Shown here one piece after another: positions 27,049-35,816 of a DNA stretch of 64,000 bases (within the stretch, counting starts at the first letter, position 1; every line of letters begins with the position of its first letter). Position numbers and translations under genes: made by a program. The stretch covers positions 1 to 64,000 of the forward strand of contig JAKEFB010000034.1 of assembly GCA_022616275.1 (NCBI GenBank), written 5' to 3'. This DNA comes from Chloroflexota bacterium. GTDB lineage: Bacteria; Chloroflexota; Anaerolineae; Promineifilales; Promineifilaceae. A model generated the notes under the pieces. That model saw only the letters and a program-made list of their open reading frames with translations. It did no database searches and was not told where the DNA came from.

Positions 27049-28710
27049 ATGAGAACACGTCACGATTTGGGGCTGCAAGTCCAGGCAGCCATTGCCAACG
27101 CACAGACAGCCGGCGATTTGCCGGCTTTTGAAATTCCACCGGTGGTTATCGAGCGGCCGCGCGACGCCGGCTACGGCGACTATGCCACCCCGTCGGCCAT
27201 GCCCCTGGCCCGGCTGGCCCGACTGGCCCCGCTGAAGATCGCCGAGGCCATCGCCGGCCACCTCGACCGGCCGGCCTACCTGAGCGAAGTGACCGTTTCG
27301 CCACCGGGGTTCATTAATTTCCGCCTGGCGCCCGGCTTCTTGCAGCAGCAGGTGGCAGAGATTGTCCGCCGGGGGGAGGCGTACGGCGCCTTTGACCTGG
27401 GCCAGGGCCGGCGAGTCCAGGTGGAGTTTGTCAGCGCCAACCCGACCGGGCCGTTGACCATCGGCCGCGGCCGGGGCGGTGTGATGGGTGATACGCTGGC
27501 CCGGGCTTTCGCCGCCGCCGGGTACGACGTGACCCGCGAGTATTACTTCAACAACGCCGGCCGGCAGATTGAGATGTTGGGCGAATCGCTCAAGATTCGT
27601 TACCAGCAGCTCCTGGGCCAGCCGGCGGTGCTGGGCGAGGACCATTACCAGGGCGATTACCTGTATTGGATCGCCGCCGTGCTGGTCAGCCAGTACGGCG
27701 ACACGCTGCAGGAATCGCCGGCGATGGAGTTCGCCCGAATTGCCGAGAAGAGTATCTTTACCAGTATTCGGACTACGCTCCAGCGGCTGAATATCCGCTT
27801 TGACGTGTACTACAATGAGAATGATCTCTACACTACCGGCCGGGTTTGGGAGGCGCTGGAGGCGCTGAACGAGCGGGGTTACGCCTACCAGCAGGATGGC
27901 GCACACTGGTTCCGCTCGAGCGCCTTTGGCGACGAGAAAGACCGGGTGCTGATCAAGTCCAGCGGCGAGCCGACGTACCGGATGGCCGACATTGCCTACC
28001 ACTGGCACAAGGCCGAACGAGGCTTTGACCGGGTGGTGGACATTTTTGGCGCCGACCACCACGCCACCGCGCCGACGGTGTTGATGGGCGTGAAGGCCCT
28101 GGGTTACGATCCTGACTTTGTCCACGTCCTCATCCACCAATTTGTCACCCTTATCCGCGACGGTGAGCAGGTACGGATGAGTACCCGGCGCGGCCATTAC
28201 GTGACGCTGGACGAGCTGATGGACGAAGTCGGAGCGGACGCGGTGCGCTACTTTATGCTTTCCCGCTCCGGCAACAGCACCATTGACTTTGATATGGATC
28301 TGGCCGTGGAGCAATCGGACAAAAACCCTGTCTATTACATTCAAAACGCCCACGTCCGCTGCGCCGGCATCTTCCGCAAGTGGACCGAGGCCGGGCTGCC
28401 GCCCAACGCCGACGAGGCGGCCGATTTGAGCCTGCTGACTCACGAGAGCGAGCTGGCTTTCCTGCGCAAAGCGCTGGAACTGCCCGAAGTGCTGGAGTTG
28501 ATGGTCACCCAGTACGAGCCACATCACATTGCCTTCTATGCCTACGAGCTGGCGTCCATTTTCCACCCCACCTACGAAACGTGCCGGGTGCTGCACAGCG
28601 AAGTGCCGGAGCCGCTGCGGCTGGCCCGGCTGCGCTTTTATCGGGCGGCCAAGCAACTCTTCGGCCGGGTGCTGGACCTGATGGGGATGAGCGCCCTGGA
28701 GACGATGTAA
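27049..28710 (+). CDS. argS: Arginine-tRNA ligase
   Basis: This is a 553-aa class I aminoacyl-tRNA synthetase that charges tRNA-Arg. Visible are the N-terminal Add1 domain, the catalytic domain with EFVSANPTGPL, the KMSKS equivalent RMSTRRGHYVTLDEL, and a C-terminal DALR anticodon-binding domain (YELASIFHPTYETCRVL). The frame is open further upstream, but homology and the -10 box support ATG 27049. One oddity is that the HIGH motif, usually HVGH, reads TIGR at residues 137-140 (27457-27468), so both histidines are replaced. The rest of the active site is standard. It is followed by a palindrome and dcd. Confidence 0.93.
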   Translation: MRTRHDLGLQVQAAIANAQTAGDLPAFEIPPVVIERPRDAGYGDYATPSAMPLARLARLAPLKIAEAIAGHLDRPAYLSEVTVSPPGFINFRLAPGFLQQQVAEIVRRGEAYGAFDLGQGRRVQVEFVSANPTGPLTIGRGRGGVMGDTLARAFAAAGYDVTREYYFNNAGRQIEMLGESLKIRYQQLLGQPAVLGEDHYQGDYLYWIAAVLVSQYGDTLQESPAMEFARIAEKSIFTSIRTTLQRLNIRFDVYYNENDLYTTGRVWEALEALNERGYAYQQDGAHWFRSSAFGDEKDRVLIKSSGEPTYRMADIAYHWHKAERGFDRVVDIFGADHHATAPTVLMGVKALGYDPDFVHVLIHQFVTLIRDGEQVRMSTRRGHYVTLDELMDEVGADAVRYFMLSRSGNSTIDFDMDLAVEQSDKNPVYYIQNAHVRCAGIFRKWTEAGLPPNADEAADLSLLTHESELAFLRKALELPEVLELMVTQYEPHHIAFYAYELASIFHPTYETCRVLHSEVPEPLRLARLRFYRAAKQLFGRVLDLMGMSALETM

Positions 28711-28711
28711 T

Positions 28712-28744
28712 AAACCCCGCAGGTCTTGGAGACCTGCGGGGTTT
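28712..28744. repeat. AAACCCCGCAGGTCT palindrome between argS and dcd
   Basis: A perfect 15-base arm with a 3-base loop begins two bases after the argS stop codon and ends in GGGGTTT. It could terminate argS transcription, though dcd starts only 15 bases later. Confidence 0.8.
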
Positions 28745-28759
28745 GCTGGAGATTATTGA

Positions 28760-29314
28760 ATGGGTTTGAAAAACGATGCCTGGATTCACCGTATGGCTCG
28801 CGAATACAAAATGATCGAGCCTTTTGTCGAAAACCAGGTACGTGAAGGGGTCATTTCTTACGGCCTGTCGTCCTACGGCTATGACATCCGGGTGACGGAC
28901 GAGTTTAAGATTTTTACCAACGTTCATTCGGCCATTGTGGACCCCAAGCACTTTAACCCTAATTCGTTTGTTGATTTCAAAGGCGAGGTGTGTGTCATTC
29001 CGCCCAATTCCTTTGTCCTGGCCCGGACGGTGGAGTATTTCCGCATTCCCCGCAACGTCCTGACGATGTGTATCGGCAAGAGCACCTACGCCCGCTGTGG
29101 CCTCATCGTCAACGTCACCCCTTTCGAGCCAGAATGGGAAGGATACGTTACCCTGGAAATCTCCAATACCACGCCGCTGCCGGCCCGCATTTATGCCAAC
29201 GAGGGGATTGCCCAGGTGATCTTTTTCGAGGCCGACGAGGTGTGTGAGGTCTCTTACGCCGACCGCAAGGGGAAATACCAGGCGCAACAATCTATTGTCC
29301 TGCCGCGTATATAA
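28760..29314 (+). CDS. dcd: dCTP deaminase
   Basis: This 184-aa enzyme converts dCTP to dUTP for dTMP synthesis. Family landmarks are [27 protein letters not shown], the [33 protein letters not shown] block with catalytic Glu133, and the C-terminal [12 protein letters not shown]. The enzyme is normally a trimer. The type that releases dUTP rather than dUMP is more likely by length, but this is not decided from sequence. The GGAGATTATTGAATG context gives a ribosome site at the ATG. Confidence 0.96.
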   Translation: MGLKNDAWIHRMAREYKMIEPFVENQVREGVISYGLSSYGYDIRVTDEFKIFTNVHSAIVDPKHFNPNSFVDFKGEVCVIPPNSFVLARTVEYFRIPRNVLTMCIGKSTYARCGLIVNVTPFEPEWEGYVTLEISNTTPLPARIYANEGIAQVIFFEADEVCEVSYADRKGKYQAQQSIVLPRI

Positions 29315-29406
29315 GAGTTAGAGTTGGGAGTTAGAGTTAGAGTGTTTGCAAACTGGTTCCTCCTCTAGCTCTTGCTCTCGCGTTATCCTTCAGCAGAAAT
29401 AAGTTT

Positions 29407-30540
29407 ATGCAGGGTTATTACACCATTTCGACACCGGATCCTCTTCAGCAGACGACGAACGTGCTGCGGGCGGAGTTGATGGGACTGTTTCAAGTGAATA
29501 ACGTGGCCACCAGGGGGCGCGGCCGGGTCATTTCCTTTGGCGGCCGGTTGCTCTATGACGCCGACGCCAGCTACGACGAGATCCAGCGCCGCTTCCGGGC
29601 CCACGGCTACACGCCGATGCTGCGCCGCGAAAAAGGCGAAGACGTGCTCCTGGCTATGGAAGGCCTGATTAGCCGCGCTCGAACAGGAAATCCCCTGGTC
29701 AATTTACTGTTGTTTGTGGTCACGGTTTTCACTACCCTGGAGGCCGGGGCTAAGATGGCCGGGGAAAGTGCGCTCCCTCACTTGTTGACCCGCGCGTGGC
29801 CGGAGGTGTTCCAGACGCTGCAGATCGGCGCGCCGTTTGCCGTGGCCTTGCTGGGTATTTTGGGTGTCCACGAGTTGGGCCATTACGTGGCGGCCCGGGC
29901 CCACGGCGTGCGGGCGACGCTGCCTTACTTCATTCCCATGCCTGTTGGCGGCCTGGGCACGATGGGCGCTTTTATTGCCATTAAGTCGCCGATGAAAAAC
30001 CGCAAGGTCCTGTTTGACATTGGCCTGGCCGGCCCTGTTGCCGGCTTTTTGGTGGCGGTTCCCCTGATGATCGTCGGGCTGACCCTGTCCTCTGTCCAGG
30101 TGCCTTTTTTTGCCAGGGGGTTGACCTTAAACAATTTGGGTTCCTCGATCCTGGTAGATGCTCTGGTCAAGACGTTCGCGGAAGTTCCCCCCGGCGGCAC
30201 CTTAAGCCTGCACCCCATCTTTTTCGCCGCCTGGCTGGGCTTTTTCCTGACCGGCATTAATCTGCTGCCGGTGGGACAACTGGACGGCGGGCACGTTTCC
30301 TACGCGCTGCTCGGCCGCTACGCCCACTGGCTGGGTATGGCCGTCTTTGCCCTGCTCCTGGCGGCCGGGTCAGCCCTATCGTACAACTGGTACATCTGGG
30401 CCTTCTTCATCCTGTTTGGCGGCCTGCGCCACCCGCCGCCGATGAACGACATTACCGGCGTCGGCCCGCTACGCGTGCTGATCGGCCTGCTGGCTGTGGT
30501 GCTGTTTTTCTTGATTCTGGTCCCACAGCCGTTTCGCTAG
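29407..30540 (+). CDS. Site-2 protease family (M50) intramembrane metalloprotease
   Basis: A 377-aa protein with an N-terminal cytoplasmic part of about 95 residues and then about seven membrane helices. The zinc motif HELGH (155-159) lies in helix two of the core, and the third ligand motif NLLPVGQLDGGH (about residue 284-295) is intact. The helices ALLGILGVHELGHY and VLFDIGLAGPVAGFL match the group with the DUF-type N-terminal domain found in Chloroflexota and cyanobacteria. Such proteases cut membrane-embedded regulators, for example anti-sigma factors. No substrate gene is adjacent. No clear Shine-Dalgarno is seen at the ATG. Confidence 0.92.
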   Translation: MQGYYTISTPDPLQQTTNVLRAELMGLFQVNNVATRGRGRVISFGGRLLYDADASYDEIQRRFRAHGYTPMLRREKGEDVLLAMEGLISRARTGNPLVNLLLFVVTVFTTLEAGAKMAGESALPHLLTRAWPEVFQTLQIGAPFAVALLGILGVHELGHYVAARAHGVRATLPYFIPMPVGGLGTMGAFIAIKSPMKNRKVLFDIGLAGPVAGFLVAVPLMIVGLTLSSVQVPFFARGLTLNNLGSSILVDALVKTFAEVPPGGTLSLHPIFFAAWLGFFLTGINLLPVGQLDGGHVSYALLGRYAHWLGMAVFALLLAAGSALSYNWYIWAFFILFGGLRHPPPMNDITGVGPLRVLIGLLAVVLFFLILVPQPFR

Positions 30541-30548
30541 ATCCCAAA

Positions 30549-30580
30549 GGTGACTGTCACTTCCGCAAGTGACAGTCACC
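30549..30580. repeat. GTGACTGTCAC hairpin after the site-2 protease gene
   Basis: GGTGACTGTCACTT pairs with AAGTGACAGTCACC around CCGC, nine bases after the stop. It is of the GTGACTGGCAC family seen in hsdM and at 62903. Confidence 0.8.
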
Positions 30581-30807
30581 TGAATAATTAATCGCGAATA
30601 ACGCGAATGAGCGTATAACGCTTCATGAATCACGCGAATATTTTTAGAATTATTCGCGTCATTGGCTTATTCGCGTGATTCGCGTTTCTAAGGGCACAAC
30701 TGGCACTTTTACTTTGACGGGATATAATGGCGACCTACAGAAGTTAGAGATTGGAGTTAGAGTTAGAGTAAGAATACGCTAACTCAGGACTCTAACTCAA
30801 TTGGAGA
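30581..30807. other. CGCGAAT repeats and tRNA upstream region
   Basis: The stretch 30590-30690 is made of CGCGAAT/ATTCGCG units in both directions, such as CGCGAATAACGCGAAT and ATTCGCGTGATTCGCG. TATAAT at 30723-30728 could be the -10 box for the tRNA, with a weak -35 (CTGGCA). GAGTTAG units follow at about 30745-30802. No gene is seen. Confidence 0.55.
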
Positions 30808-30882
30808 GGGCGCTTAGCTCAGTTGGTCAGAGCGCTTCGTTTACACCGAAGAGGCCGGGGGTTCGAGTCCCTCAGCGCCCAT
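30808..30882 (+). tRNA. tRNA-Val (anticodon UAC)
   Basis: The full cloverleaf is readable. The acceptor stem GGGCGCT pairs with AGCGCCC, the D loop contains AGTTGGT, and the anticodon stem CTTCG/CGAAG encloses TTTACAC with anticodon TAC. The T arm is GGGGG-TTCGAGT-CCCTC and the discriminator is A. The CCA end is not encoded. Confidence 0.95.
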
Positions 30883-30890
30883 AAGAGTGG

Positions 30891-30918
30891 TTGCACCCCC
30901 TATCTCGTGTGATATAAT
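30891..30918 (+). promoter_or_regulatory. Promoter of the bc-complex operon
   Basis: TTGCAC (30891-30896), a 16-base spacer and TATAAT (30913-30918) lie just after the tRNA and about 50 bases before the Rieske gene ATG. Confidence 0.7.
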
Positions 30919-30969
30919 TTGAATTTGTGATAAAAAGCACACACTCAAGCTCATAGAGGAGACGAGTTT

Positions 30970-31617
30970 ATGGCAGAAGCGACGACGGCCGGCGCCGGGG
31001 GCATGACGCGGCGCGAGTTTCTGTACTACATTTGGGGCGCCTCATTGGCCCTGTTCACGGCCGAGTTTACCGGCCTGATGGTCTGGTTCATGCTGCCCCG
31101 CTTCCGCGAAGGCGAATTCGGCGGCAGAATCCCCGTGGTTGCCAGCTCACTGCCTGAAGTCAATGACGAGCCGTTGAACGTTCCCGAGGGCCGTTTCTGG
31201 CTGGTCAATCTGGATAGTACCAACCCACAGGGACAGGAGCGCATGTACCAGGCTGAGGACGAGGCAGAACCGATTATCGGGGTGGCTGCCATTTACAAGG
31301 TCTGCACCCACCTGGGCTGCATTTACAACTGGACGCCGACCAACAACCGCTTTGAGTGTCCCTGCCACGGTTCCAAGTATCGCCTGGACGGCCGGCGGAT
31401 TGAGTCCCCGGCCCCGCGCACGCTTGACCGCTTTAAGATATACGCCCTTGATGCCGACGATAATGTCGTTGCGGAATCCCCACAGGATGAGGAGACTGGC
31501 TTCTACCTGCCTCTGGTACTACCCCCAGAGACAGTCAGGTTCAGTGTTGACACCGGCGACAAGAAAGAAGGACCGAAACCGCAGTTGCTTTGTGAGTTCA
31601 CAGGTAATTGCCCGTAG
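30970..31617 (+). CDS. Rieske iron-sulfur protein of a cytochrome bc-type complex
   Basis: A 215-aa protein with an N-terminal signal anchor carrying a twin-arginine-like start (TRREFLYYIWGASLALF) and a C-terminal Rieske fold. The cluster ligands are Cys112 and His114 in CTHLGC, and Cys130 and His133 in CPCHGS. Cys117 and Cys132 would form the disulfide. It passes electrons from quinol to the c-type cytochrome. The promoter and a GAGGAGACGAG ribosome site lie upstream. It is the first of three genes for one complex, followed by cytochrome b and a dihaem cytochrome c. Confidence 0.95.
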   Translation: MAEATTAGAGGMTRREFLYYIWGASLALFTAEFTGLMVWFMLPRFREGEFGGRIPVVASSLPEVNDEPLNVPEGRFWLVNLDSTNPQGQERMYQAEDEAEPIIGVAAIYKVCTHLGCIYNWTPTNNRFECPCHGSKYRLDGRRIESPAPRTLDRFKIYALDADDNVVAESPQDEETGFYLPLVLPPETVRFSVDTGDKKEGPKPQLLCEFTGNCP

Positions 31618-31708
31618 GAATTTAGTGAGGCTGAGTCGTCGTTAGCAGGTGCCAGCGAACAGTTATTCGTAACGACGAGCATTCGGCTATTTAGAAGAAG
31701 AGGTAACG

Positions 31709-33439
31709 ATGGCTACCGACGTTGACCAGGTAAAAGGAATCGTCCCCAGGTTCATGGGATTCCTCAATAGAATGTTTGTCGAGGGGACCTTTATTGAGCA
31801 GGCCAGGGAGATGGGGCTGAAGCAGGCTACCATCGCCAAGCTGGACGAATCGGTGGAGCGGCTGACGGCCGGGATGAACATCGGCGACGTGCGCGCCGCC
31901 CTGCGCGGCGACGAACCGCGCCGCCCCAACCCGCGCCTGCGCCCCCACGCCGACGGCTTCTGGTTCCACATTCGCCCCAGCTTTTACCACACTGAGGTGA
32001 CCCACATCTACCCCACCTTCCGGCTGGGCTGGCTCTCGACCTTCCTGTTCGTATGGGAGACGGTCACCGGTATTTTCCTGATGATCTTCTACACGCCCCG
32101 GCCGGGGGTGGCCTACTCCGACATCTGGAATATGCTGACCAACGTTCCCCTGGGCCAACTGATGCGCGAGCTGCACCGGTTGGGGGCCGAGGTCATGGTC
32201 CTCATCGTCGCTCTGCACATGCTACGGACCTTTATTACCGGCAGCTACAAGTACCCCCGCCAGTTTACCTGGTTTACGGGCATGCTTCTGTTGGTCTTTA
32301 CCCTGGTGTTGAGCTTTAGCGGTTACCTGCTGCCCTGGGACCAGCTCTCTTACTGGGCGGTGACGGTAGCGGTGAGCGCGGCCGAAGCGGCCCCGCCGGC
32401 CGACATCGTCGGCAAGAACGTGAACCTGCTGGTGCGCGGCGCGCCGACTTTTGGCCCCGGCGGGCTGCTGCGCTGGTACCTGTTGCACGTCCTGGTGCTG
32501 CCCCTGCTGCTGGGCATTTTCTTCTTCGTTCACTATTACAAAGTGGTGCTGCACGGCCACTCGCTGCCGCCCGGCCGGGAGGAAATTGGCGAGGACACGG
32601 CCAAGCGGGTGCCCCAGACCGAGCGGACCTACTTTACCCCTGACATTTTGACCAGCGAGCTGATGTGGACGGCGCTGGCGACCCTCATCCTGGTGGCCGG
32701 TTCGCTGTGGTTCTACAGCGCGCCGCTGGAGCGGCAGGCCAACCCCCTGGTCACGCCGCTGCACGTCGTCGCTCCCTGGTACCTGGCCTGGTCGCAGGGT
32801 TGGTTAAAGCTGGCCGACAAGGTCTTTATCGCCTTCATCTTCATCCCTGCCCTGGCCACCGCCTTCTTCGTCATGCCCTACTTTGAAGTGGGCAAGAGCC
32901 GGCGCTACGCCAACCGGCGGATCGGTCTCAGCGTCTCGATGTTCTTCATTGCCTTCATGCTCGTCTCCAACTGGATGGGCTCGCCGGAGTACCGGGTGGA
33001 GAGTTCGCCGGAGCAGGAGGTCAGCCAGGAGCTGATCCCCCAGGAAGGCCCCAGCCGGATCCTGGAGGTGCCGTACGAAGACCTGGTAGAGGGTACCTAC
33101 AATCCAGGCCAGGAGGTTGAGGGCAACATTCACCTGACGCTGGCATTGGAAGAGTTTGAGGCGGCCATGAACCGCCATAGCTGTAACGTGACAGGGGACC
33201 GCTGGGCCGAGGATTGCAGGACTGAGGAGTTAGAAAGCGGCGTCCGTTATTACAACAGCTTTACTGCTGAGGCGATGCCCGATCCCGTGGCTACGCTGAT
33301 CATTGAACAGGAACAGCACAACTTGAAGCGGGTGACGCTCCACTTTGAGGCGGCGGACCTGGAAAATCCCGGCGAACTGCTGGTAGATTTTGACCGGGTT
33401 GCCTATCGCCACGCCGAATCCAACTACGAGGAAGAATAG
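31709..33439 (+). CDS. Cytochrome b subunit with N- and C-terminal extensions
   Basis: This 576-aa protein is the quinol-oxidising membrane subunit. Haem ligands are His156 and His170 (13 residues between) and His260 and His275 (14 residues between), the spacing of cytochrome b6. The C-terminal helix set after about residue 310 is fused to it, as in a full cytochrome b. The PEWY-type Qo motif is replaced by residues around APWYLAWSQG. About 75 hydrophilic residues precede the first helix, and about 150 hydrophilic residues follow the last one (from about 430), with two cysteines (NRHSCNVTGDRWAEDCR). Those tails are not typical. The tail may contact the Rieske or cytochrome c subunit. Confidence 0.92.
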   Translation: MATDVDQVKGIVPRFMGFLNRMFVEGTFIEQAREMGLKQATIAKLDESVERLTAGMNIGDVRAALRGDEPRRPNPRLRPHADGFWFHIRPSFYHTEVTHIYPTFRLGWLSTFLFVWETVTGIFLMIFYTPRPGVAYSDIWNMLTNVPLGQLMRELHRLGAEVMVLIVALHMLRTFITGSYKYPRQFTWFTGMLLLVFTLVLSFSGYLLPWDQLSYWAVTVAVSAAEAAPPADIVGKNVNLLVRGAPTFGPGGLLRWYLLHVLVLPLLLGIFFFVHYYKVVLHGHSLPPGREEIGEDTAKRVPQTERTYFTPDILTSELMWTALATLILVAGSLWFYSAPLERQANPLVTPLHVVAPWYLAWSQGWLKLADKVFIAFIFIPALATAFFVMPYFEVGKSRRYANRRIGLSVSMFFIAFMLVSNWMGSPEYRVESSPEQEVSQELIPQEGPSRILEVPYEDLVEGTYNPGQEVEGNIHLTLALEEFEAAMNRHSCNVTGDRWAEDCRTEELESGVRYYNSFTAEAMPDPVATLIIEQEQHNLKRVTLHFEAADLENPGELLVDFDRVAYRHAESNYEEE

Positions 33440-33442
33440 GCG

Positions 33443-34306
33443 ATGCAAGTAAAAATCGTCATCGGCACCATCGCCTTCATGTTGACCATGATCATCTTCG
33501 GCTTTGCCACCTTGTTGGAGCCGGCCCGGCTGCAGGAAACGACCCAGGCCTTTGAGGCCCGGCAGGTTGAAAATGGGGCGGCCGAATTCCAGGCGCGATG
33601 CGCCAGTTGTCACGGCGTCAACGGCGACGCCCAGGAATGCTTTGACCCGGTCAGCGGGGAACCAACTGGCTGCCAGGGCCGGCCGCTCAATAACGCTGCC
33701 CTGCTGTGCCTCAACGAAGAGAGCAAGTCGCAGCGGATGATTGAAATGAACTGGAACGGCAGCCTGCGCAACCTGATCTTGCAGACTATTTCCGCCGGCC
33801 GGCCGGGGACGTTGATGCCGACCTGGTCGGAGCAGTTTGGCGGCCCGCTGGAAGAGTACCAGGTTGAGCAACTGACCAGCTTTATTTTGAACTGGGAGAA
33901 CGAAGAGCTGTGCGGCGCTCCAGCGGCGACGCCTGTTGGCGGACCCTGGCCTGAAGACGCGACTGAACTACCCGAAGGCAACGCCGAAAATGGAGCGACC
34001 CTGTTTACCAGCGTCGTTCCACCCTGTTCAAGCTGCCACGGCGATCCGGCCGTGCCTGGCTCTAACGCCGTTGGGCCGCACCTGGGGAATATTGGCGCGA
34101 CCGGCGGCGAGCGAATTGAGGGTATATCGGCCGCCCAATACATCTACGACTCGATCCGCAATCCAGCCGACTTTGTCGCCCCCATCTGCGCCAACGACCA
34201 GCCTTGCAGCACACCCAGCGGCATGCCTGACGTCTTTGAGACCTCTCTGACCCAGCAGGATGTAGCCGACCTCGTCGCCTACCTGCTGCAGCAGACGGGT
34301 GAATAG
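33443..34306 (+). CDS. Dihaem cytochrome c of the bc-type complex
   Basis: The N-terminal helix (VIGTIAFMLTMIIFGFATLL) anchors the protein. Two c-type haem motifs follow: CASCH (Cys53, Cys56, His57) and CSSCH (Cys195, Cys198, His199). Met125 in GTLMPTW and the Met in PSGMPDVF are likely axial ligands. Extra cysteines (Cys66, Cys77) may form a disulfide in the first domain. It starts four bases after the cytochrome b stop and would take electrons from the Rieske protein, acting as cytochrome c1. A rho-independent terminator follows. Confidence 0.93.
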   Translation: MQVKIVIGTIAFMLTMIIFGFATLLEPARLQETTQAFEARQVENGAAEFQARCASCHGVNGDAQECFDPVSGEPTGCQGRPLNNAALLCLNEESKSQRMIEMNWNGSLRNLILQTISAGRPGTLMPTWSEQFGGPLEEYQVEQLTSFILNWENEELCGAPAATPVGGPWPEDATELPEGNAENGATLFTSVVPPCSSCHGDPAVPGSNAVGPHLGNIGATGGERIEGISAAQYIYDSIRNPADFVAPICANDQPCSTPSGMPDVFETSLTQQDVADLVAYLLQQTGE

Positions 34307-34333
34307 GAAAGAGCTAGAGCAAGAGCTAGAAGA

Positions 34334-34365
34334 AGCCCGGCTGGTTGTGCCAGCCGGGCTTTTTT
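34334..34365 (+). terminator. Rho-independent terminator of the bc operon
   Basis: AGCCCGGCTGG pairs with CCAGCCGGGCT around TTGTG and is followed by six T residues. Confidence 0.9.
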
Positions 34366-34390
34366 GTGGACGGTGGAGGAAGGACGTAGC

Positions 34391-35371
34391 CTATCGTCCT
34401 TTCAGGGCGGTGCCACAGTTGCGGCAGAAGCGGTCGCCAGTTTCTACCGGCCGGCCACAGTGGTGGCAAAAGTGGACCACGGCCGGTGATTCGCCAGGGA
34501 CCGCGCCGGCCGCCGGCTTGGATGTAGTTGGCAGAGAGATGGGAGTCACAGTTCGGGTGGCAGCACGAGGCGTAGCACGGTGCGGCCGGGGCTTGAGGGT
34601 TCGTTGAGAGGCCGGCCGCCGGGCCAGGAGCTGCCAGGCCAGGGCTGCCACCACCAGCAGGCCACCGGCCGCGGCCAGAAACAGAGGCCAGTTCAGGCTG
34701 GTCTGGCCGGCAACGGGAGGCGGCGGAGTGGCGTTCTCTTCACCGGCCGCCAGCTGGGAAGCAGCCACGACTTCTTCAGAGAGCTGGGCGCCGGTGACGG
34801 TATAGCGGACTTCCAGGGTATAGGGGGCGCCGGCCGGCAGGGAGACGATGGGCAGATTGTGGTAGCGCAAGGTGTCCTGGCCCACGGTGACGCTTTCGGC
34901 GGCTGGCGTGGTGGCCAGCTCGCTGGCTGCGGCCGGCTGCTGGACGCTGGCGGCCAGCTCGGCCACGGCCGGCCCATCTTGCCAGGCAAAAGTAAAGGTG
35001 CGCTGACCCGCCTCTTCGGTATAGGGCAGGTAATACTCCACCCGGAAGCGGAGATCGGGGGTGGTCAGCGTAAGCTGGCCATTAGTGGTATCGTAGCTGA
35101 CGTCGTCCACCATGTTGTTATCGCCCGTAATGCGGGCAACGGCATTCAAGGTGGCCTCGGCCGGGAAGGGGAGCGTCACCGTGGCCGGTAATGGGGTATC
35201 GGCCGGCAACGTACCGGTTAGCAGCACCAACACCGCCGGCCGGTCGTAGTCCGGCCACAGGTCTACAGCCAGTTGGGCCAGTGTACCGGCCGGCGCCTGG
35301 GCCAGGCCCGGCACAGGGGTGGTCAAGAGGAGCACGGTGACGAGGAGGAATGCTAACGGATAGCGGGGCAT
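34391..35371 (-). CDS. Membrane-anchored extracytoplasmic protein with C-terminal zinc ribbon
   Basis: A 326-aa protein with a signal peptide (residues 1-24, ending GLAQA) and an outer beta-rich domain (LPATVTLPFPAEATLN...VEYYLPY). A Pro/Ala stretch and a single membrane helix (WPLFLAAAGGLLVVAALAWQLLA, about residue 230) follow. A basic cytoplasmic linker leads to a C-terminal zinc ribbon (CHHCGRPVETGDRFCRNCG). I cannot name the outer domain with certainty. The overall build suggests a sensor or assembly protein linking outer and inner faces. The gene on its 5' side also encodes a zinc ribbon, six bases away, so they probably form an operon. Confidence 0.75.
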   Translation of the reverse strand: MPRYPLAFLLVTVLLLTTPVPGLAQAPAGTLAQLAVDLWPDYDRPAVLVLLTGTLPADTPLPATVTLPFPAEATLNAVARITGDNNMVDDVSYDTTNGQLTLTTPDLRFRVEYYLPYTEEAGQRTFTFAWQDGPAVAELAASVQQPAAASELATTPAAESVTVGQDTLRYHNLPIVSLPAGAPYTLEVRYTVTGAQLSEEVVAASQLAAGEENATPPPPVAGQTSLNWPLFLAAAGGLLVVAALAWQLLARRPASQRTLKPRPHRATPRAATRTVTPISLPTTSKPAAGAVPGESPAVVHFCHHCGRPVETGDRFCRNCGTALKGR

Positions 35372-35377
35372 TCGACT

Positions 35378-35677
35378 TTACGGCCGGCCGCGCAGGCGAA
35401 TGCGGTTGGCCCGGCAATAGGGGCATTCGACGTCGGTGTAGTCGCGGCCGCAGGTGCGGCAGGTGCGGGTCTCCAGCGGCCGGTCGTCGGCCAGGGAGCC
35501 CAGGATGATGACGATTTCTTCCCCTTCGTGGGCTGCCAGCCAGGCTTCCAAATTGTGGCCGCCAATTTGCCAATGTCCACCAGCGTCGCGAGCCAGCGCG
35601 CCGTTGGTTACGTCCAGTTCCATTTCATAAGCGGCCGAAGCCAGCTTTAAAATTGCAGCTCGTCTTAAGGTGTTCAT
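35378..35677 (-). CDS. Small zinc-ribbon protein of unknown function
   Basis: A 99-aa protein. The N-terminal 65 residues contain helices and a GHNLEAWLAAHEGEEIVIIL segment. The C-terminal part is a zinc ribbon, CRTCGRDYTDVECPYC. I do not recognise a named family. It is followed six bases later by the membrane-anchored zinc-ribbon protein. Confidence 0.65.
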   Translation of the reverse strand: MNTLRRAAILKLASAAYEMELDVTNGALARDAGGHWQIGGHNLEAWLAAHEGEEIVIILGSLADDRPLETRTCRTCGRDYTDVECPYCRANRIRLRGRP

Positions 35678-35759
35678 CCAATACCGTCCTTGCTTGCATT
35701 CGCCGTTTCAAAACCTTATTATACCTGAGAGCAGTATCGTTGACCCGGTTGTCTATGAA

Positions 35760-35792
35760 AAACCCCGCAGGTTTCCGAAACCTGCGGGGTTT
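35760..35792. repeat. AAACCCCGCAGGTTT palindrome
   Basis: A perfect 15-base arm around CCG lies in the gap between divergent genes, a family member like 28712. Confidence 0.8.
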
Positions 35793-35816
35793 GGGTCAGT
35801 GACGAAGAGGTGAACC

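Noticed and set aside
30808-30882. tRNA-Val as an integration site
   Set aside because: No integrase, no repeated 3' end and no element border are found nearby.
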